Source: Aquisalibacillus elongatus
Lineage (GTDB): Bacteria > Bacillota > Bacilli > Bacillales > Alkalibacillaceae
NCBI RefSeq assembly: GCF_003843875.1
Contig: NZ_RKRF01000007.1
Location: 186,001 to 250,000 of the forward strand
DNA length: 64,000 bases
Direction of reading: 5' to 3'
A program made the translations under genes and the position numbers. Below, one piece after another: positions 25,218 to 36,827 of the stretch (its first letter is position 1; the number at the start of each line of letters is the position of its first letter). Under the pieces are notes generated by a model, which did not search any database, was not told the DNA's origin, and saw only the letters and a program-made list of their open reading frames with translations.

Positions 25218-26588
25218 ATGCATGTCTTAGTCGTCAGTTTAAACTATCGGACAGCCCCAGTAGACATTAGGGAAAACTTAGCTTTCAAAGAAGACCATGT
25301 TGGTGAAGCCATGGTCGCTTTGAACCATGAAAAAAGTATTCTTGAAAATGTAATAGTTTCAACTTGTAATCGCACGGAAATATACGTAGTGGCGGACCAG
25401 TTACATACTGGGCGTTATTATGTTAAACGATTTATGGCTAACTGGTTCTCTGTCGAGGTGGATCACGTTACGGACCATGTGGAAATTTACGAAGATAAAG
25501 ATGCCATTCAGCACCTTTTCCGTGTATCGGCAGGACTAGATTCCATGGTTTTAGGTGAAACCCAAATTCTTGGCCAAGTTAAAAATGCTTTCGAAGTCGC
25601 GCAAGAACAAGATGCATCAGGTCTAATCTTTAATCAGTTGTTTAAGCAAGCAATTACAAGTGCTAAACGTGGTCATAAGGATACAGATATTGGTGAACAC
25701 GCGGTTTCTATTAGTTATGCAGCTGTTGAATTATCGAAAACCATTTTTGGACAACTTCAAAATCAGCACGTTCTAATTCTAGGTGCTGGTAAAATGGGTG
25801 AACTAGCAGTTGAAAACTTACATGGAAGTGGTGTGAGCCAAATTACTGTGGTCAACAGAACGCTATCTAAGGCAGAAGAATTAGCTTCTAGATTTAATGG
25901 TCAAGCTAAGTCATTAGAAAAGTTCGAAGAGGTATTACAAGAAGCTGATATTCTGATTACATCAGCTGGGACAGATGACTATGTTTTATCTAAAGACCAA
26001 ATGGCTTCATTATTAAAAAAACGTAACGGAAAGCCGCTTTTCCTAGTAGATATTGCCGTACCACGAAATCTAGATCCGGCAATTGATCAACTTGAGAATG
26101 TCTTCTTATATGATATTGATGATTTACAAGGTATTGTTGATCAAAATTTATCGGAGCGTCAAAAGGCAGCTGCTCAGATTGAAACGATGATTGAAGCGGA
26201 AATGGACGAATTTGAAGAATGGTTAACCACATTAGGCGTCGTTCCAATCATCTCAGCGTTACGTAAAAAGGCTCTATCCATTCAAGAGGAAACCATGGCA
26301 TCTATTGAAAGAAAAATGCCTGATTTAACGGCACGTGAACGAAAAGTGTTAAATAAGCACACAAAAAGTATTATTAATCAAATGTTGAAAGAGCCAATTT
26401 TACAGGCAAAAGAAATGGCTGGAGAAGAGCATGCAGATGATATGCTTAAACTATTTATTCGCGTCTTTGGCATAGATGATGAAGTGAAAGAAGAATTAGA
26501 ACAACAAAGTCAAAAACATCAAAGTCAAGAGAAAGTCAGCTATTCTCATCCTGTAGCAGGTTTAATTCAGGCAATTCAACACCGTTAA
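25218..26588 (+). CDS. hemA: Glutamyl-tRNA reductase
   Basis: First committed step of tetrapyrrole synthesis, reducing Glu-tRNA to glutamate-1-semialdehyde. The active-site Cys is in [12 protein letters not shown] near residue 50, the NADPH fold in [12 protein letters not shown], and a C-terminal dimerisation helix follows. 456 residues. AGGGGTGAAGGGG precedes the ATG. First gene of a six-gene cluster hemAXCDBL in B. subtilis order. Confidence 0.97.
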   Translation: MHVLVVSLNYRTAPVDIRENLAFKEDHVGEAMVALNHEKSILENVIVSTCNRTEIYVVADQLHTGRYYVKRFMANWFSVEVDHVTDHVEIYEDKDAIQHLFRVSAGLDSMVLGETQILGQVKNAFEVAQEQDASGLIFNQLFKQAITSAKRGHKDTDIGEHAVSISYAAVELSKTIFGQLQNQHVLILGAGKMGELAVENLHGSGVSQITVVNRTLSKAEELASRFNGQAKSLEKFEEVLQEADILITSAGTDDYVLSKDQMASLLKKRNGKPLFLVDIAVPRNLDPAIDQLENVFLYDIDDLQGIVDQNLSERQKAAAQIETMIEAEMDEFEEWLTTLGVVPIISALRKKALSIQEETMASIERKMPDLTARERKVLNKHTKSIINQMLKEPILQAKEMAGEEHADDMLKLFIRVFGIDDEVKEELEQQSQKHQSQEKVSYSHPVAGLIQAIQHR

Positions 26589-26607
26589 TAAATAAGGGGA
26601 AACTCCT

Positions 26608-27435
26608 ATGAGTGCCTTTGAAGATTTTCATATATATGAGTTAATCGTTATTCTGTATGGTCTCAGTTTAATGATGTACTTCTATGATTTTGTCAAACAA
26701 GACCGGAAGGCCAATCAAATGGCCTTCTGGTTACTTTTATTGGTTTGGTTTTTACAGACCATTTTTTTATTTAGAGAGATTTACGTATCAGGAACATTAC
26801 CGATTTTAAGTATAACGGAAGGCTTATATTTTTATGCTTGGCTGATTTTACTTGTATCTGTCGTCGTTAATTACTTTTACAGAGTAGACTTCTTAGTATT
26901 TGTCATGAATGTCATTGGGTTTATTATTATGTTAATTTTCCTAGTGTCACATTTAAATCAAGCGGATACAACATTTGGAACACAGTTTATGAGTGAAATG
27001 TTGTTAGCTCATATCGTATTAGCCTTTTTGTCGTATACACTTTTTACTATATCTTTTGCTTTTTCAATCTTATATTTATTACAATTTAAGATGTTGAAGG
27101 AAAAGAAATGGGGACGAACCATTAAACGTTTAGGCCAGTTAGGTCAATTAGAAGATTTATCTTTTTTATTAATGATTCTCTCAGCTCCGTTACTGTTTAT
27201 TTCGTTAGTTTTAGGGGTAATATGGGCATATACAGCACAAGAATTATTTTACTGGATTGATCCGAAAACAATTGGGTCATTCATTGTTTTGATTATATAC
27301 AGTGTCATTATTTATAGAAGAGCGACTAAACGTACAGTGGGAAAAGATTTAGCTATATTGAATTCAATGGCTTTTTCGATTTTATTTTTAAACTATTTCC
27401 TATTTACACTACTTTCAAATTTCCATTTTAATTAG
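26608..27435 (+). CDS. hemX: HemX, cytochrome c assembly-type membrane protein
   Basis: 275-residue protein with about eight membrane segments. In B. subtilis HemX lowers the cellular level of HemA. The CcmC/CcsA-like core is seen as [27 protein letters not shown] with a [15 protein letters not shown] segment ([18 protein letters not shown]). It lies between hemA and hemC with 19- and 10-base gaps, so it is co-transcribed. Confidence 0.92.
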   Translation: MSAFEDFHIYELIVILYGLSLMMYFYDFVKQDRKANQMAFWLLLLVWFLQTIFLFREIYVSGTLPILSITEGLYFYAWLILLVSVVVNYFYRVDFLVFVMNVIGFIIMLIFLVSHLNQADTTFGTQFMSEMLLAHIVLAFLSYTLFTISFAFSILYLLQFKMLKEKKWGRTIKRLGQLGQLEDLSFLLMILSAPLLFISLVLGVIWAYTAQELFYWIDPKTIGSFIVLIIYSVIIYRRATKRTVGKDLAILNSMAFSILFLNYFLFTLLSNFHFN

Positions 27436-27445
27436 GAGGCACACG

Positions 27446-28378
27446 ATGAGAAAAATTGTGATTGGTTCAAGAAGAAGTAATCTCGCCATGACTCAGACGG
27501 AATGGGTGATTGATCAACTCAAAAAAGAAACAGACCAATATGAATTTGAAATCAAAAAAATTGTCACAAAAGGCGATAAAATTCAAAATGTCACTCTTTC
27601 TAAAGTTGGCGGTAAAGGTCTATTTGTAAAAGAAATCGAAGAGGCTATGTTCGACCATGAAGTTGATATGGCAGTACATAGTATGAAAGATATGCCGTCA
27701 CAACTTCCAGACGGTTTAAAAATTGCTTGCGTACCGGAACGTGAAGACCACCGTGATGCGTTTATTTCTAATGATCACGTTTCATTAGATGATTTAAAAG
27801 AAGGTGCCGTTGTTGGAACAAGCAGTCTGCGACGAGGGGCACAAGTTCAAGCTTATCGTCCTGATCTTAATATCCATTGGATTCGCGGTAATATTGAAAC
27901 ACGTTTAAGAAAACTAAAAGAAGAAAATTTTGATGCGATTATTTTAGCTGCAGCGGGGTTAAAACGTATGGGCTGGTCGACTGAATTAGTCACACAATTT
28001 TTAGAACCTGAAGTTTGTCTTCCGGCAGTAGGACAAGGTGCGTTAGCCATCGAATGTCGTGAAAGCGATGATGAGCTAATAGAGTTATTAAATAAAATTA
28101 ACAATGAATATACGGCAACAACGGTTTCAGCTGAACGCAAGTTTTTAAGTATGCTAGAAGGAAGCTGTCAGGTCCCGATTGCAGGTTATGCAGTGCGTGA
28201 AGGTGATGATATCGTGTTGACAGCCTTAGTATCATCTTCAGATGGTAAAATAATCTTAAAAACGCAAAAACGTGATCAAGACCCGATCAAAGCTGGTGAA
28301 GCAGCAGCCAATGAATTAATTTCACAAGGGGCTAAAGATTTAGTCGAAGAAGCTAAAAGAGAATTGGATGAGAGCTAA
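27446..28378 (+). CDS. hemC: Porphobilinogen deaminase (hydroxymethylbilane synthase)
   Basis: Polymerises four porphobilinogens. Motifs: [38 protein letters not shown], and the cysteine that carries the dipyrromethane cofactor in [11 protein letters not shown]. 310 residues. AGGAGG upstream. Its stop overlaps the start of hemD by one base (TAATG), indicating translational coupling. Confidence 0.97.
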   Translation: MRKIVIGSRRSNLAMTQTEWVIDQLKKETDQYEFEIKKIVTKGDKIQNVTLSKVGGKGLFVKEIEEAMFDHEVDMAVHSMKDMPSQLPDGLKIACVPEREDHRDAFISNDHVSLDDLKEGAVVGTSSLRRGAQVQAYRPDLNIHWIRGNIETRLRKLKEENFDAIILAAAGLKRMGWSTELVTQFLEPEVCLPAVGQGALAIECRESDDELIELLNKINNEYTATTVSAERKFLSMLEGSCQVPIAGYAVREGDDIVLTALVSSSDGKIILKTQKRDQDPIKAGEAAANELISQGAKDLVEEAKRELDES

Positions 28379-29160
28379 TGTCTTTACATGTGGGGAAGCG
28401 AGTGTTTATCTCAAGAGATCGACAACAGGCTGAGGGGTTTATAAAGCCCCTTGAGCACGTTGGGATTGATGTTTTGGGAAAATCGTTAATCACCTTCGAA
28501 CCTTGGATACCAGAGAAAAGCCTGAACGTACTAAGCCAAATATCTAGGTTTGACTGGATTGTGACGACGAGTGCCAATGGTGTATATTATTTTTTCTATG
28601 CTTTAAAGCAATATGGTTTGTCGACGGAACAATTAAGACATTTTAAATTCGCAGTAGTAGGTACGAAAACTGAAGCTGAGCTTAATCGGTATGGATTTGA
28701 AGCGGATTTTGTCCCAGAGGTGTTTGATGCTGAACATTTCAGCCAACAATTTTTAGATGAAAAGAAACCTCAACACGTGTTATTAGTGAAAGGTAATTTA
28801 TCTCGACAAATAATAGATGAAAGTCTAAACGATCATGAGGTTCCGTTTCAAAATCTTTACGTATATCAAACCATTGTGAATGAAAAAGCCAAGCCATACA
28901 TCGAAGATACTTATAATCAACATGACGTGGACGCCTGGGCTTTCACTTCCCCCTCATCTATTGATGCATTATTTGAACTACTAAAAGTTCAAAAGCCTTA
29001 TATTTTGGATTTGCCTTGCTTTTGTATTGGGCAAACAACTAAAGAACACGCTATAAATAAAGGTTTTCGTCAAACCATTATGCCACAAGTTTATACGTTA
29101 GAAGATTTAGCAGAGTCTGTTATTGATTTCTATCAACGAAAGGAGTCATTTGATGAGTAA
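28378..29160 (+). CDS. hemD: Uroporphyrinogen-III synthase
   Basis: Closes and isomerises hydroxymethylbilane to uroporphyrinogen III. The family is poorly conserved; supporting features are length (260), [14 protein letters not shown] near residue 60, [10 protein letters not shown], and [16 protein letters not shown], which are the usual landmarks. It is tightly placed between hemC and hemB. Confidence 0.92.
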   Translation: MSLHVGKRVFISRDRQQAEGFIKPLEHVGIDVLGKSLITFEPWIPEKSLNVLSQISRFDWIVTTSANGVYYFFYALKQYGLSTEQLRHFKFAVVGTKTEAELNRYGFEADFVPEVFDAEHFSQQFLDEKKPQHVLLVKGNLSRQIIDESLNDHEVPFQNLYVYQTIVNEKAKPYIEDTYNQHDVDAWAFTSPSSIDALFELLKVQKPYILDLPCFCIGQTTKEHAINKGFRQTIMPQVYTLEDLAESVIDFYQRKESFDE

Positions 29161-30130
29161 TTTACCATTTGATCGTCACAGAAGATTAAGATCGTCTAAA
29201 AGCATGCGCGATATAGTACGCGAGACACATTTACATACTGAGGACCTAATTTATCCTATTTTTGTGTTAGAAGAAAAAGGGAAGAAAGTAGAAGTACCAT
29301 CAATGCCAGGGATTCATCAGATATCTATTGACCGTTTAGGTGAAGAGATGGACGAAGTCGTTGAATTAGGTATTCGAGGCGTTCTATTATTTGGAATTCC
29401 AGACCATAAAGATGCAGTTGGATCAGAGGCTTATAATGATGATGGCATTATTCAACAAGCAACTCGCTTTATTAAAGAAAACTACCCTGACGTATTAGTC
29501 GTTGCGGATACTTGCTTGTGCGAGTATACGGATCACGGCCACTGTGGTGTGATTGAACACCAGTTCGTTGATAATGACAAGTCCTTGCCTTTATTAGTGC
29601 AAACGGCGGTTTCCCAAGCGAAGGCAGGAGCGGATATCATTGCTCCATCTAATATGATGGACGGTTTCGTAACAGAAATTCGCCAAGGATTGGATGAAGC
29701 AGGATTCGAAAATATACCGATCATGTCATACGCGATCAAATATGCGTCGGCTTTTTACGGACCTTTTAGAGATGCTGCTGGAAGTACGCCACAGTTTGGC
29801 GACCGAAAAACTTATCAAATGGACCCAGCGAATCGCTTAGAGGCTCAGCGTGAGGCGGAGTCAGACATCGTGGAAGGTGCAGACTTTTTAATCGTCAAGC
29901 CAGCGATGACATATTTGGATATCATGCGTGAAGTACGTGACCGTTTTAACGTTCCAGTTGTTGCGTATAATGTGAGCGGTGAATTTTCAATGGTTAAAGC
30001 CGCCGCTTTAAACGGTTGGATTGATGAAGAGCAAATCGTTTTAGAAAAACTTTTATCAATGAAGCGGGCAGGAGCAGATTTAATTATTACGTATTTTGCA
30101 AAAGATGCAGCTAAATGGATTCAAAGATAA
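29153..30130 (+). CDS. hemB: Delta-aminolevulinic acid dehydratase (porphobilinogen synthase)
   Basis: Condenses two ALA molecules. The zinc-ligand cysteines are in [14 protein letters not shown]. The two active-site lysines lie in [17 protein letters not shown] and [11 protein letters not shown]. The start ATG at 29153 follows AAAGGAGTC and gives 325 residues ([11 protein letters not shown]); a frame open to 29123 overlaps hemD by more. It overlaps the hemD end by 8 bases. Confidence 0.96.
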   Translation: MSNLPFDRHRRLRSSKSMRDIVRETHLHTEDLIYPIFVLEEKGKKVEVPSMPGIHQISIDRLGEEMDEVVELGIRGVLLFGIPDHKDAVGSEAYNDDGIIQQATRFIKENYPDVLVVADTCLCEYTDHGHCGVIEHQFVDNDKSLPLLVQTAVSQAKAGADIIAPSNMMDGFVTEIRQGLDEAGFENIPIMSYAIKYASAFYGPFRDAAGSTPQFGDRKTYQMDPANRLEAQREAESDIVEGADFLIVKPAMTYLDIMREVRDRFNVPVVAYNVSGEFSMVKAAALNGWIDEEQIVLEKLLSMKRAGADLIITYFAKDAAKWIQR

Positions 30131-30144
30131 AGGAGGTTCATTTT

Positions 30145-31431
30145 ATGAATCAAGAAAGATCTAAAGAATTATTTCAAGAAGCTGTTGAATTAATGCCAGG
30201 TGGTGTGAATTCACCTGTAAGAGCGTTCAACTCAGTAAATATGGACCCGATTTACATGGAAGAAGGTAAAGGGTCTAAGATTTATGATGTTGATGGCAAT
30301 GAGTACATTGATTACGTTCTAAGTTGGGGACCGTTAATTTTAGGTCATGCACACGAACAAGTCGTAAACACGTTACAAAAAGTGATGGCAAAAGGGACGA
30401 GCTTTGGTGCCAATGTGGAGTATGAAAACAAACTCGCGCAGTTGCTAATTGACCGTGTGCCATCAATTGAAATGGTTAGAATGGTTAACTCTGGTACAGA
30501 AGCGACTATGAGTGCACTACGGTTAGCACGTGGCTTTACAGGCCGTGATAAGATTCTCAAGTTCGAAGGAAACTATCATGGTCACGGAGACTCTTTACTA
30601 ATAAAAGCAGGTTCAGGGGTTGCCACACTTGGCCTTCCTGATAGCCCTGGTGTTCCAGCATCTATTGCGAAGAATACGATTACAGTCCCTTATAATGATC
30701 AGGAAAGCGTCAAGTATGCTTTTGAACAGTATGGGGATGATATTGCAGCAGTAATCGTGGAACCAGTATCAGGAAATATGGGTGTTGTCCCGCCTGTGAA
30801 TGACTTCTTAAGCTTTTTAAGAGATGTGACGAACGAACACGGGTCATTGCTTATTTTTGATGAGGTCATGACAGGTTTCCGAGTAGGCTATAACTGTGCT
30901 CAAGGCCACTTTGATGTCACGCCAGACTTAACGTGCTTAGGAAAAGTCATCGGTGGCGGCCTTCCAGTTGGGGCTTATGGTGGAAGACGCGACATTATGG
31001 AGAAAATTGCTCCAGTCGGTGACATTTATCAAGCCGGCACACTATCCGGGAACCCACTCGCTATGGCGGCAGGATATGAGACGTTAAGTCAGTTAACAGA
31101 AGAGTCTTATGAAGACATTAACCGTAAAGCCGACCGATTAATTGAAGGATATAATCAAGCAGCGGTGGAGCACGGCGTTCCTCTTCAAGTTAACCGTGCA
31201 GGCTCCATGTTAGGCTTTTTCTTTACTGATCAAGAGGTAATTAATTTTGAAACGGCTCAGTCATCTGATTTAGAATGGTTTGCGAAGTACTACCGTTCCA
31301 TGGCTGAACAAGGAATCTTCCTACCACCATCACAGTTTGAAGGCGTATTTTTATCAACTGCTCATACTGATGAGGACATCGAAAAAACAATCGAAGCAGT
31401 CAAAAAAGCATTTGAATCTTATTCTAAGTAA
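30145..31431 (+). CDS. hemL: Glutamate-1-semialdehyde 2,1-aminomutase
   Basis: PLP enzyme that converts the HemA product to ALA. The PLP lysine is in [16 protein letters not shown], with [10 protein letters not shown] and [16 protein letters not shown] also present. The start ATG at 30145 follows AAAGGAGG and gives 428 residues. The earlier ATG at 30115 lies inside hemB. Last gene of the hem operon, followed by a terminator. Confidence 0.97.
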   Translation: MNQERSKELFQEAVELMPGGVNSPVRAFNSVNMDPIYMEEGKGSKIYDVDGNEYIDYVLSWGPLILGHAHEQVVNTLQKVMAKGTSFGANVEYENKLAQLLIDRVPSIEMVRMVNSGTEATMSALRLARGFTGRDKILKFEGNYHGHGDSLLIKAGSGVATLGLPDSPGVPASIAKNTITVPYNDQESVKYAFEQYGDDIAAVIVEPVSGNMGVVPPVNDFLSFLRDVTNEHGSLLIFDEVMTGFRVGYNCAQGHFDVTPDLTCLGKVIGGGLPVGAYGGRRDIMEKIAPVGDIYQAGTLSGNPLAMAAGYETLSQLTEESYEDINRKADRLIEGYNQAAVEHGVPLQVNRAGSMLGFFFTDQEVINFETAQSSDLEWFAKYYRSMAEQGIFLPPSQFEGVFLSTAHTDEDIEKTIEAVKKAFESYSK

Positions 31432-31437
31432 TTCAGG

Positions 31438-31467
31438 CTCCTATCGTTTAATAACGGTAGGAGTTTT
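31438..31467 (+). terminator. Terminator after hemL
   Basis: CTCCTATCGTT pairs with AACGGTAGGAG (one G-U), 3-base loop, T tract. Confidence 0.88.
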
Positions 31468-31539
31468 TATGGTAAAGGCTATGTTAAAGATAAATGTTGA
31501 TATTTATAGAAAAAATATAAATGATGTGAAAATAAGTCA

Positions 31540-31824
31540 TTATTTCTTACCTTTTCGTTCTAATAGTATAGGTGCTATATTTAGTAAGATAGAAACAATT
31601 GTCAAAAACCATAATGCCCTTTCCATACCAGGTACTACATCCTCTAAAGCTGCCCAATCTTCCGCTTCTACCCACTCCGATACAAGACTGTATTCTGCAC
31701 AAAGTGTTAATGCTGTAAATGATAATCCCATCGCCATAGCAAGCTTATAATCCTTTCCTGCTGAATACATATAAAGATTTAAAAAAGTTACTATTATAGC
31801 AATAACACCTAATATTACCCACAT
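31540..31824 (-). CDS. Small membrane protein of unknown function (94 aa)
   Basis: Start ATG at 31824 is supported by GGAGG 9 bases upstream; the frame runs open to 31902 without further support. The product has an N-terminal membrane segment (WVILGVIAIIVTFLNLYMY), a weaker central one and a C-terminal one (ALWFLTIVSILLNIAPILL), with an acidic loop SEWVEAEDWAALEDV between. No family recognised. It points against the hem operon. Confidence 0.75.
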   Translation of the reverse strand: MWVILGVIAIIVTFLNLYMYSAGKDYKLAMAMGLSFTALTLCAEYSLVSEWVEAEDWAALEDVVPGMERALWFLTIVSILLNIAPILLERKGKK

Positions 31825-31954
31825 AACTATTCCTCCATATGTTTTATTTATACCTTGGAATAATACTGCTTTTCTTTTTGTGATTTCTAATTGAACAAAC
31901 ATGTACTGTTAGTTGAATAAAGAAATTTAACAGTAAACTTAGACAATCTTTAGT

Positions 31955-32098
31955 TTATGTTTCGACAATTGGAATTAAATTCCCTTTTAATATCATATCA
32001 TTAACCGTGACTTCGTTAAGTTGGTGTTGATTACTCTCAAGCACTTGGAACCACGCAAGGTAATTAGTTGAAGAAGTCAAAAAATCTCTAAGTCTCAT
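31955..32098 (-). CDS. Small protein of unknown function (47 aa)
   Basis: ATG at 32098 has GGAAGGAG nine bases upstream. The product starts MRLRDFLTSSTNYLAWFQV and has no membrane segment. It is divergent from spoVID, in the place where B. subtilis has ysxE, but is unrelated to that kinase-like protein. Small size makes this uncertain. Confidence 0.45.
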   Translation of the reverse strand: MRLRDFLTSSTNYLAWFQVLESNQHQLNEVTVNDMILKGNLIPIVET

Positions 32099-32184
32099 TC
32101 TCGAATTCTCCTTCCAAAAAGTTCTTTTTAGAAACAAGTTGTCATATATGTAGTGGTAAAGGATATTTGTGAGGAGGATGAGTC

Positions 32185-33300
32185 GTGAGTCATAACGGAA
32201 ATGAACCTTTTTTATTCGATTTACATGAACACATCACGTTTCGCCAAGGGGAAGAGATTGACGATTTATACGGCATCTCCATTCAACCGGATGTTAATAT
32301 TATAAAAGAATCGAATTACATCCAGTTGCGTGGGGTTTTGATGGTATCTGGGGATTATCAATCTTTGCCTCGTGAAGAGCCAATGTATTATGTCGATGAT
32401 CAGGAAGAATCGGAAAATTACGTTCAGCAAGTCAAGGCTTTGGACAATGGATTTACTACATTTCAATACCCAATCCCGGTAGATATTACCATTCCTAGTA
32501 ATCGTGTGACCCAAACGGGTGAACCGGATGTTGAGATTGAGTATTTTGATTATGAATTGCCAGAACCGAAAAGTCTTCACGTGTATGCAAAAATTCGTTT
32601 GTCGCAAGTCGAAATGCAGGAAGAATCCATGAATAGAGAAGACGTAGAAGAAGAGGAACAAATGAATTCTGATTTTGAACTTGAAGAAATTCCAAGTTAT
32701 GAAGATGATGAAGTAGATGAAGCACCAGCTCATGAACCGCCAGAAAAAGGACGTGAATTCTGGCAGAAGAAAGAGTCTCAATCTTTCAGTGAGTTTTTCA
32801 ATAAAAAAGAAGAAAAGGCCAAACAAGAAGCAGAAGAAAATCAAGAAATGATGGATGAAGAAAATGAAAATATGGAGTATGAAGAACCTGTACAGGAAGT
32901 AAAAAAAGAAAAAGAGAAAGAATCACCAGTTCAAGAGGTAGAAGATCAACCAGAAGAAAAAGAAAAATCTGTTCAAGAAGTGAAAGATCAGAAAAAAGAA
33001 AAACCAACTCAAGAACAGGATGAAGACGATTATGATATGAAAGATGACAAAGATGATGATCAAAGTGGAGAACAAAAGAAAAAGCCATTTGGACTAAAAT
33101 ATTTATCAAATTTCTTTAGAGATGATGAGGAACCTGAGAAAGTAAGTGTGCGTATGAGATTTGTCCAGGAAAATGAAACTCTCGACTCAATTGCGGATGC
33201 TTATCAAGTGTCGGTATCTCAATTAGAACATCTTAATGGCTTAGAAGATCGCGCCGATTTAAAAACCGGCGATGTATTATATGTTCCGTATAAAAAATAA
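32185..33300 (+). CDS. spoVID: Spore coat/morphogenesis protein SpoVID
   Basis: Drives encasement of the spore by coat proteins in the mother cell. The N-terminal ~160 residues are the SPOCS-type domain (FDLHEHITFRQGEEIDDLYG). A highly charged linker follows, and a C-terminal LysM domain covers about residues 318-371 (ENETLDSIADAYQVSVSQLE, LYVPYKK). At 371 residues it is much shorter than B. subtilis SpoVID (about 575) because the linker is reduced. Start is GTG at 32185 behind GAGGAGG. Confidence 0.92.
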   Translation: MSHNGNEPFLFDLHEHITFRQGEEIDDLYGISIQPDVNIIKESNYIQLRGVLMVSGDYQSLPREEPMYYVDDQEESENYVQQVKALDNGFTTFQYPIPVDITIPSNRVTQTGEPDVEIEYFDYELPEPKSLHVYAKIRLSQVEMQEESMNREDVEEEEQMNSDFELEEIPSYEDDEVDEAPAHEPPEKGREFWQKKESQSFSEFFNKKEEKAKQEAEENQEMMDEENENMEYEEPVQEVKKEKEKESPVQEVEDQPEEKEKSVQEVKDQKKEKPTQEQDEDDYDMKDDKDDDQSGEQKKKPFGLKYLSNFFRDDEEPEKVSVRMRFVQENETLDSIADAYQVSVSQLEHLNGLEDRADLKTGDVLYVPYKK

Positions 33301-33489
33301 TTAAATCCATTCTAAGTAAAATGCTATATACAATCCCACCAGGACACCTGCTAAGAATACATCTAGCGTAGTTGGGAAGAGTAACGTTCTGATGAGTTGG
33401 AAGATCATGATTGGGAGAGTACATTTTTCAATAACAAAAATAAAATGCCTTGCCCAAGGCGGTAGGCGGTAGCGATAATATCTAGCCAT
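33301..33489 (-). CDS. Small membrane protein of unknown function (62 aa)
   Basis: ATG at 33489 follows an excellent GAGAGGAGGAGACAA. The N-terminus is basic (MARYYRYRLPPWARH). Two hydrophobic stretches follow: IFVIEKCTLPIMIFQLIRTLLF and LDVFLAGVLVGLYIAFYLEW. It converges on spoVID with the two stop codons adjacent and no terminator between. No family recognised. Confidence 0.75.
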   Translation of the reverse strand: MARYYRYRLPPWARHFIFVIEKCTLPIMIFQLIRTLLFPTTLDVFLAGVLVGLYIAFYLEWI

Positions 33490-33541
33490 TTGTCTCCTCC
33501 TCTCTATTATCACGATATGATGGAAGGAGATAAAGTGTGTT

Positions 33542-33582
33542 AAAAAAAGCATTAACTCAAAAAAGGGTTTATGCTTTTTTTG
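33542..33582. terminator. Bidirectional hairpin with T tract
   Basis: AAAAAAAGCATTAACTC pairs imperfectly with GGGTTTATGCTTTTTT. It lies upstream of two divergent small genes, so it may insulate them. Confidence 0.55.
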
Positions 33583-33631
33583 TTGAACTGATAGATTATA
33601 GACAGCTTATAATGAAGTGGGAGTGACGGTA

Positions 33632-33805
33632 ATGAACCTTAGTTGGCTATACGTTTTATATGCCATAATATTAGCATTCATATCTGTAATAACAGGTGAG
33701 ATCGTAACATTTATCATGCTAGGGTTTGTGATTATTACATTGCAAAATGTATATAGTGTTTTAAAAGAAATTCTTCACGAACTCAAAGCTAAAAACACAG
33801 ATTAA
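33632..33805 (+). CDS. Small membrane protein of unknown function (57 aa)
   Basis: ATG at 33632 follows GGGAGTGACGGTA; a GTG at 33617 lies within or before that ribosome binding site. The product starts MNLSWLYVLYAIILAFISVI and is hydrophobic through residue 40, with a charged tail KEILHELKAKNTD. No family recognised. It lies just upstream of the valS leader. Confidence 0.6.
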   Translation: MNLSWLYVLYAIILAFISVITGEIVTFIMLGFVIITLQNVYSVLKEILHELKAKNTD

Positions 33806-33834
33806 TGTATGATGTAAAACATTCTAGGAAATGA

Positions 33835-33863
33835 TTGACTAATAGGCGGTTTGTGTATAAAAT
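33835..33863 (+). promoter_or_regulatory. Promoter of the valS T-box transcript
   Basis: TTGACT (33835-33840), 17-base spacer, TAAAAT (33858-33863). The start would lie at about 33870, at the 5' edge of the T-box leader. Confidence 0.65.
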
Positions 33864-33870
33864 ATAAGCA

Positions 33871-34129
33871 CAATAAATTAATAGTCTAAATGCTTGTAAG
33901 AGAGGAGTACAGGTTGGATTCCGACAGAAAGGGAAACAGTTGCTGAGAGTTTCCTCGGTATGAAAGCTTGGAAGGTCGCTCTGAATATGCAGGTTCATGG
34001 AAATTAAGTATATGAACCCGGGAACTCCGTTATGTATTTAAGCCGCACAGTCTAGTTCGTAGTCTGTGAACAAAGGTGGTACCGCGAATAATCTTTTCGT
34101 CCTTTATGTTGGATGAAAAGATTTTTTTA
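33871..34129 (+). ncRNA. T-box leader upstream of valS
   Basis: Classic T-box parts in order: the stem I AGAGGAGTA region near 33900, a GAAGGTCGC specifier segment at 33971-33979 that offers the valine codon GTC, the T-box sequence AAGGTGGTACCGCG at 34073-34086, and a terminator AATCTTTTCGTCC/GGATGAAAAGATT with T tract at 34090-34129. Uncharged tRNA-Val should stabilise the antiterminator and turn on valS. Confidence 0.93.
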
Positions 34130-34175
34130 TTTTGTTACTAAAATTTTTAAGTATAAATGTTTAGGAGGGTAATGG

Positions 34176-36821
34176 ATGACTGATCAACAAACATCAATGG
34201 CACCAAAGTATCATCCGCAAGAGGTTGAAAAAGACCGATATAAGTTTTGGGTGGATGGAAAGGTTTTTGAAGCGAAAGATGATGAAAGTAAAGAACCGTT
34301 TACGGTTGTCATTCCGCCACCAAATGTAACAGGTCGATTGCACTTAGGGCATGCTTGGGATACAACGCTACAAGACATCATTACACGTTACAAGCGTATG
34401 AGAGGCTATGATGTTCTTTGGCTTCCTGGGATGGACCATGCGGGAATTGCGACACAGGCAAAAGTTGAAGGCAAACTTAAAGAAGAAGGTATTTCACGTT
34501 ATGATTTAGGGCGTGAGAAGTTCTTAGAACGTTCTTGGGATTGGAAAGAAGAATATGCATCATTTATTCGTCAACAATGGGAAAAACTCGGATTAGGACT
34601 GGATTATTCTCGTGAACGTTTTACCTTAGACGAAGGGCTTTCAAATGCTGTAAGAGAAGTTTTTGTCACTCTTTACGAAAAAGGGCTCATTTATCGCGGC
34701 GAGTATATTATTAATTGGGACCCTAGCACGCAAACAGCTCTATCTGATATTGAGGTTATTTATAAAGAGGTAAAAGGTGCTTTTTATCACATGAAATATC
34801 CTCTTAAAGACGGCTTAGGTGAGATTGAAATTGCGACGACACGTCCTGAGACAATGTTAGGGGATACGGCAATTGCTGTACACCCAGAGGATGAACGCTA
34901 TAAACATCTAATTGGTAAAAAAGCAATCTTGCCAATCGTTGGTCGTGAAATTGAAATTGTAGCTGACGATTATGTCGACATGGAATTCGGTTCTGGTGCG
35001 GTTAAAATTACACCTGCTCACGATCCAAATGACTTTGAGATTGGTAATCGTCACAATCTAGAACGTGTACTTGTTATGAATGAAGATGGCTCGATGAATG
35101 AAAACGCTGGTAAATATCAAGGAATGGATCGTTTTGAGTGTCGTAAACAGTTAGTGAAAAACCTTCAAGACGATGGTGTTTTATTCAAAATCGAAGAACA
35201 TGAACATTCGGTAGGACACTCAGAGCGTAGCGGAGCTGTTGTTGAACCTTATCTTTCAACGCAATGGTTCGTTAAAATGGGACCATTAGCTGAAGAAGCC
35301 ATTCAATTACAAAAGTCAGAGGATAAAGTTAACTTCATCCCAGAACGTTTTGAAAACACTTATTTAAACTGGATGGAAAACATTCGCGATTGGTGTATTT
35401 CTCGTCAATTATGGTGGGGGCACAGAATTCCAGCTTGGTATCATAAGGAAACGGGCGAGGTTCATGTTGGACGTGAGGCACCAAAAGATATCGAGAATTG
35501 GAAACAAGATGATGATGTATTAGATACGTGGTTCTCATCTGCGTTATGGCCATTTTCTACAATGGGCTGGCCAGATGAAAACAGTGCTGATTTTCAACGC
35601 TATTTCCCAACAAACGCGTTAGTTACAGGGTATGACATTATTTTCTTCTGGGTTTCCAGAATGATCTTCCAATCAAAAGAATTTACGAATCGTCGCCCAT
35701 TTAAAGACGTATTAATTCACGGATTAGTAAGAGATGCTGAAGGCCGTAAGATGAGTAAATCATTAGGGAATGGCGTTGACCCGATGGATGTCATCGATCA
35801 ATATGGTGCGGATTCATTACGTTACTTCTTAGCTACTGGATCGTCACCTGGTCAGGACTTACGTTTCCATTGGGAGAAAGTTGAAGCAACATGGAATTTT
35901 GCCAACAAAATTTGGAACGCTTCACGATTTGTGATTATGAATCTTGAGGACTTTAAATATGAAGATATTGATTTATCAAAGGATAAATCGTTAGCTGATG
36001 AATGGATTTTAACTCGTTTAAACGAAACGATTGAGAATGTCACACGAAATATTGACCGTTATGACTTCGGTGAAGCGGGACGTTATCTTTATAACTTTAT
36101 TTGGGATGAGTTCTGCGACTGGTATATTGAAATGGCTAAATTGCCTTTATATGGTGACGATGAGCAAGCTAAACAAACAACACGCTCTGTATTAATTGTG
36201 ACGCTTGACCATATCTTAAAAATGCTTCATCCGTTCATGCCATTTATCACTGAGGAAATCTGGCAGCACATTCCTCATCAAGGCGATTCAATAGTTGAAG
36301 CACCTTGGCCAGAAGTTAAGACAGAATATAGTAACGAACAATCGTCTAAAGAAATGCAAAGACTCGTATCGATCATCCGTTCAGTAAGAAATGTACGCTC
36401 TGAAGTGGATACACCAATGTCTAAGGAAATTAAAATCATCATCAAAGCCAATGATGAAACAGTTGTTGAAGAGTTAAATCAAAATAGAGTTTATCTAGAT
36501 CGATTCTGTAATCCGGAAGAACTTACGATTTCGACTAACCCAGATGTTCCAGAACAAGCTAAAAGCGATGTTGTAACGGGTGCGGAAATCTTTTTCCCAC
36601 TTGAAGGATTAATTGACATTGATGCAGAAGTTGAACGCTTAGAACAAGAATTAGAGAAGTGGAATAAAGAAGTCGATCGCCTTCAAAAGAAATTAGCGAA
36701 CGAAAGCTTTGTTAGTAAAGCACCAGAGCATATCGTTCAAGAAGAACGAGATAAAGAACAAGATTACCTTGAAAAACAAAAGTTAGTCCAGCAACGATTA
36801 AACGAACTAAAGAATGTGTAA
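34176..36821 (+). CDS. valS: Valyl-tRNA synthetase
   Basis: Class I synthetase. Motifs are HIGH as LHLGHAWD near residue 55 and KMSKS as [11 protein letters not shown] near residue 530. An editing CP1 insertion ([12 protein letters not shown]) lies between them, and a C-terminal coiled-coil arm covers the last ~65 residues. 881 residues, normal for the family. GGAGGG precedes the ATG. Controlled by the T-box leader upstream. Confidence 0.97.
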   Translation: MTDQQTSMAPKYHPQEVEKDRYKFWVDGKVFEAKDDESKEPFTVVIPPPNVTGRLHLGHAWDTTLQDIITRYKRMRGYDVLWLPGMDHAGIATQAKVEGKLKEEGISRYDLGREKFLERSWDWKEEYASFIRQQWEKLGLGLDYSRERFTLDEGLSNAVREVFVTLYEKGLIYRGEYIINWDPSTQTALSDIEVIYKEVKGAFYHMKYPLKDGLGEIEIATTRPETMLGDTAIAVHPEDERYKHLIGKKAILPIVGREIEIVADDYVDMEFGSGAVKITPAHDPNDFEIGNRHNLERVLVMNEDGSMNENAGKYQGMDRFECRKQLVKNLQDDGVLFKIEEHEHSVGHSERSGAVVEPYLSTQWFVKMGPLAEEAIQLQKSEDKVNFIPERFENTYLNWMENIRDWCISRQLWWGHRIPAWYHKETGEVHVGREAPKDIENWKQDDDVLDTWFSSALWPFSTMGWPDENSADFQRYFPTNALVTGYDIIFFWVSRMIFQSKEFTNRRPFKDVLIHGLVRDAEGRKMSKSLGNGVDPMDVIDQYGADSLRYFLATGSSPGQDLRFHWEKVEATWNFANKIWNASRFVIMNLEDFKYEDIDLSKDKSLADEWILTRLNETIENVTRNIDRYDFGEAGRYLYNFIWDEFCDWYIEMAKLPLYGDDEQAKQTTRSVLIVTLDHILKMLHPFMPFITEEIWQHIPHQGDSIVEAPWPEVKTEYSNEQSSKEMQRLVSIIRSVRNVRSEVDTPMSKEIKIIIKANDETVVEELNQNRVYLDRFCNPEELTISTNPDVPEQAKSDVVTGAEIFFPLEGLIDIDAEVERLEQELEKWNKEVDRLQKKLANESFVSKAPEHIVQEERDKEQDYLEKQKLVQQRLNELKNV

Positions 36822-36827
36822 TAATAA

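Noticed and set aside
31280..31750. Plus-strand 156-aa frame overlapping the hemL end
   Set aside because: It begins inside hemL in another frame, crosses the hemL terminator and then runs antisense to the 94-aa membrane gene.
32266..32844. Minus-strand 192-aa frame opposite spoVID
   Set aside because: It is the complement of the Glu/Lys-rich spoVID linker, giving Phe/Leu/Ile-rich nonsense. No ribosome binding site, and spoVID is clearly coding.
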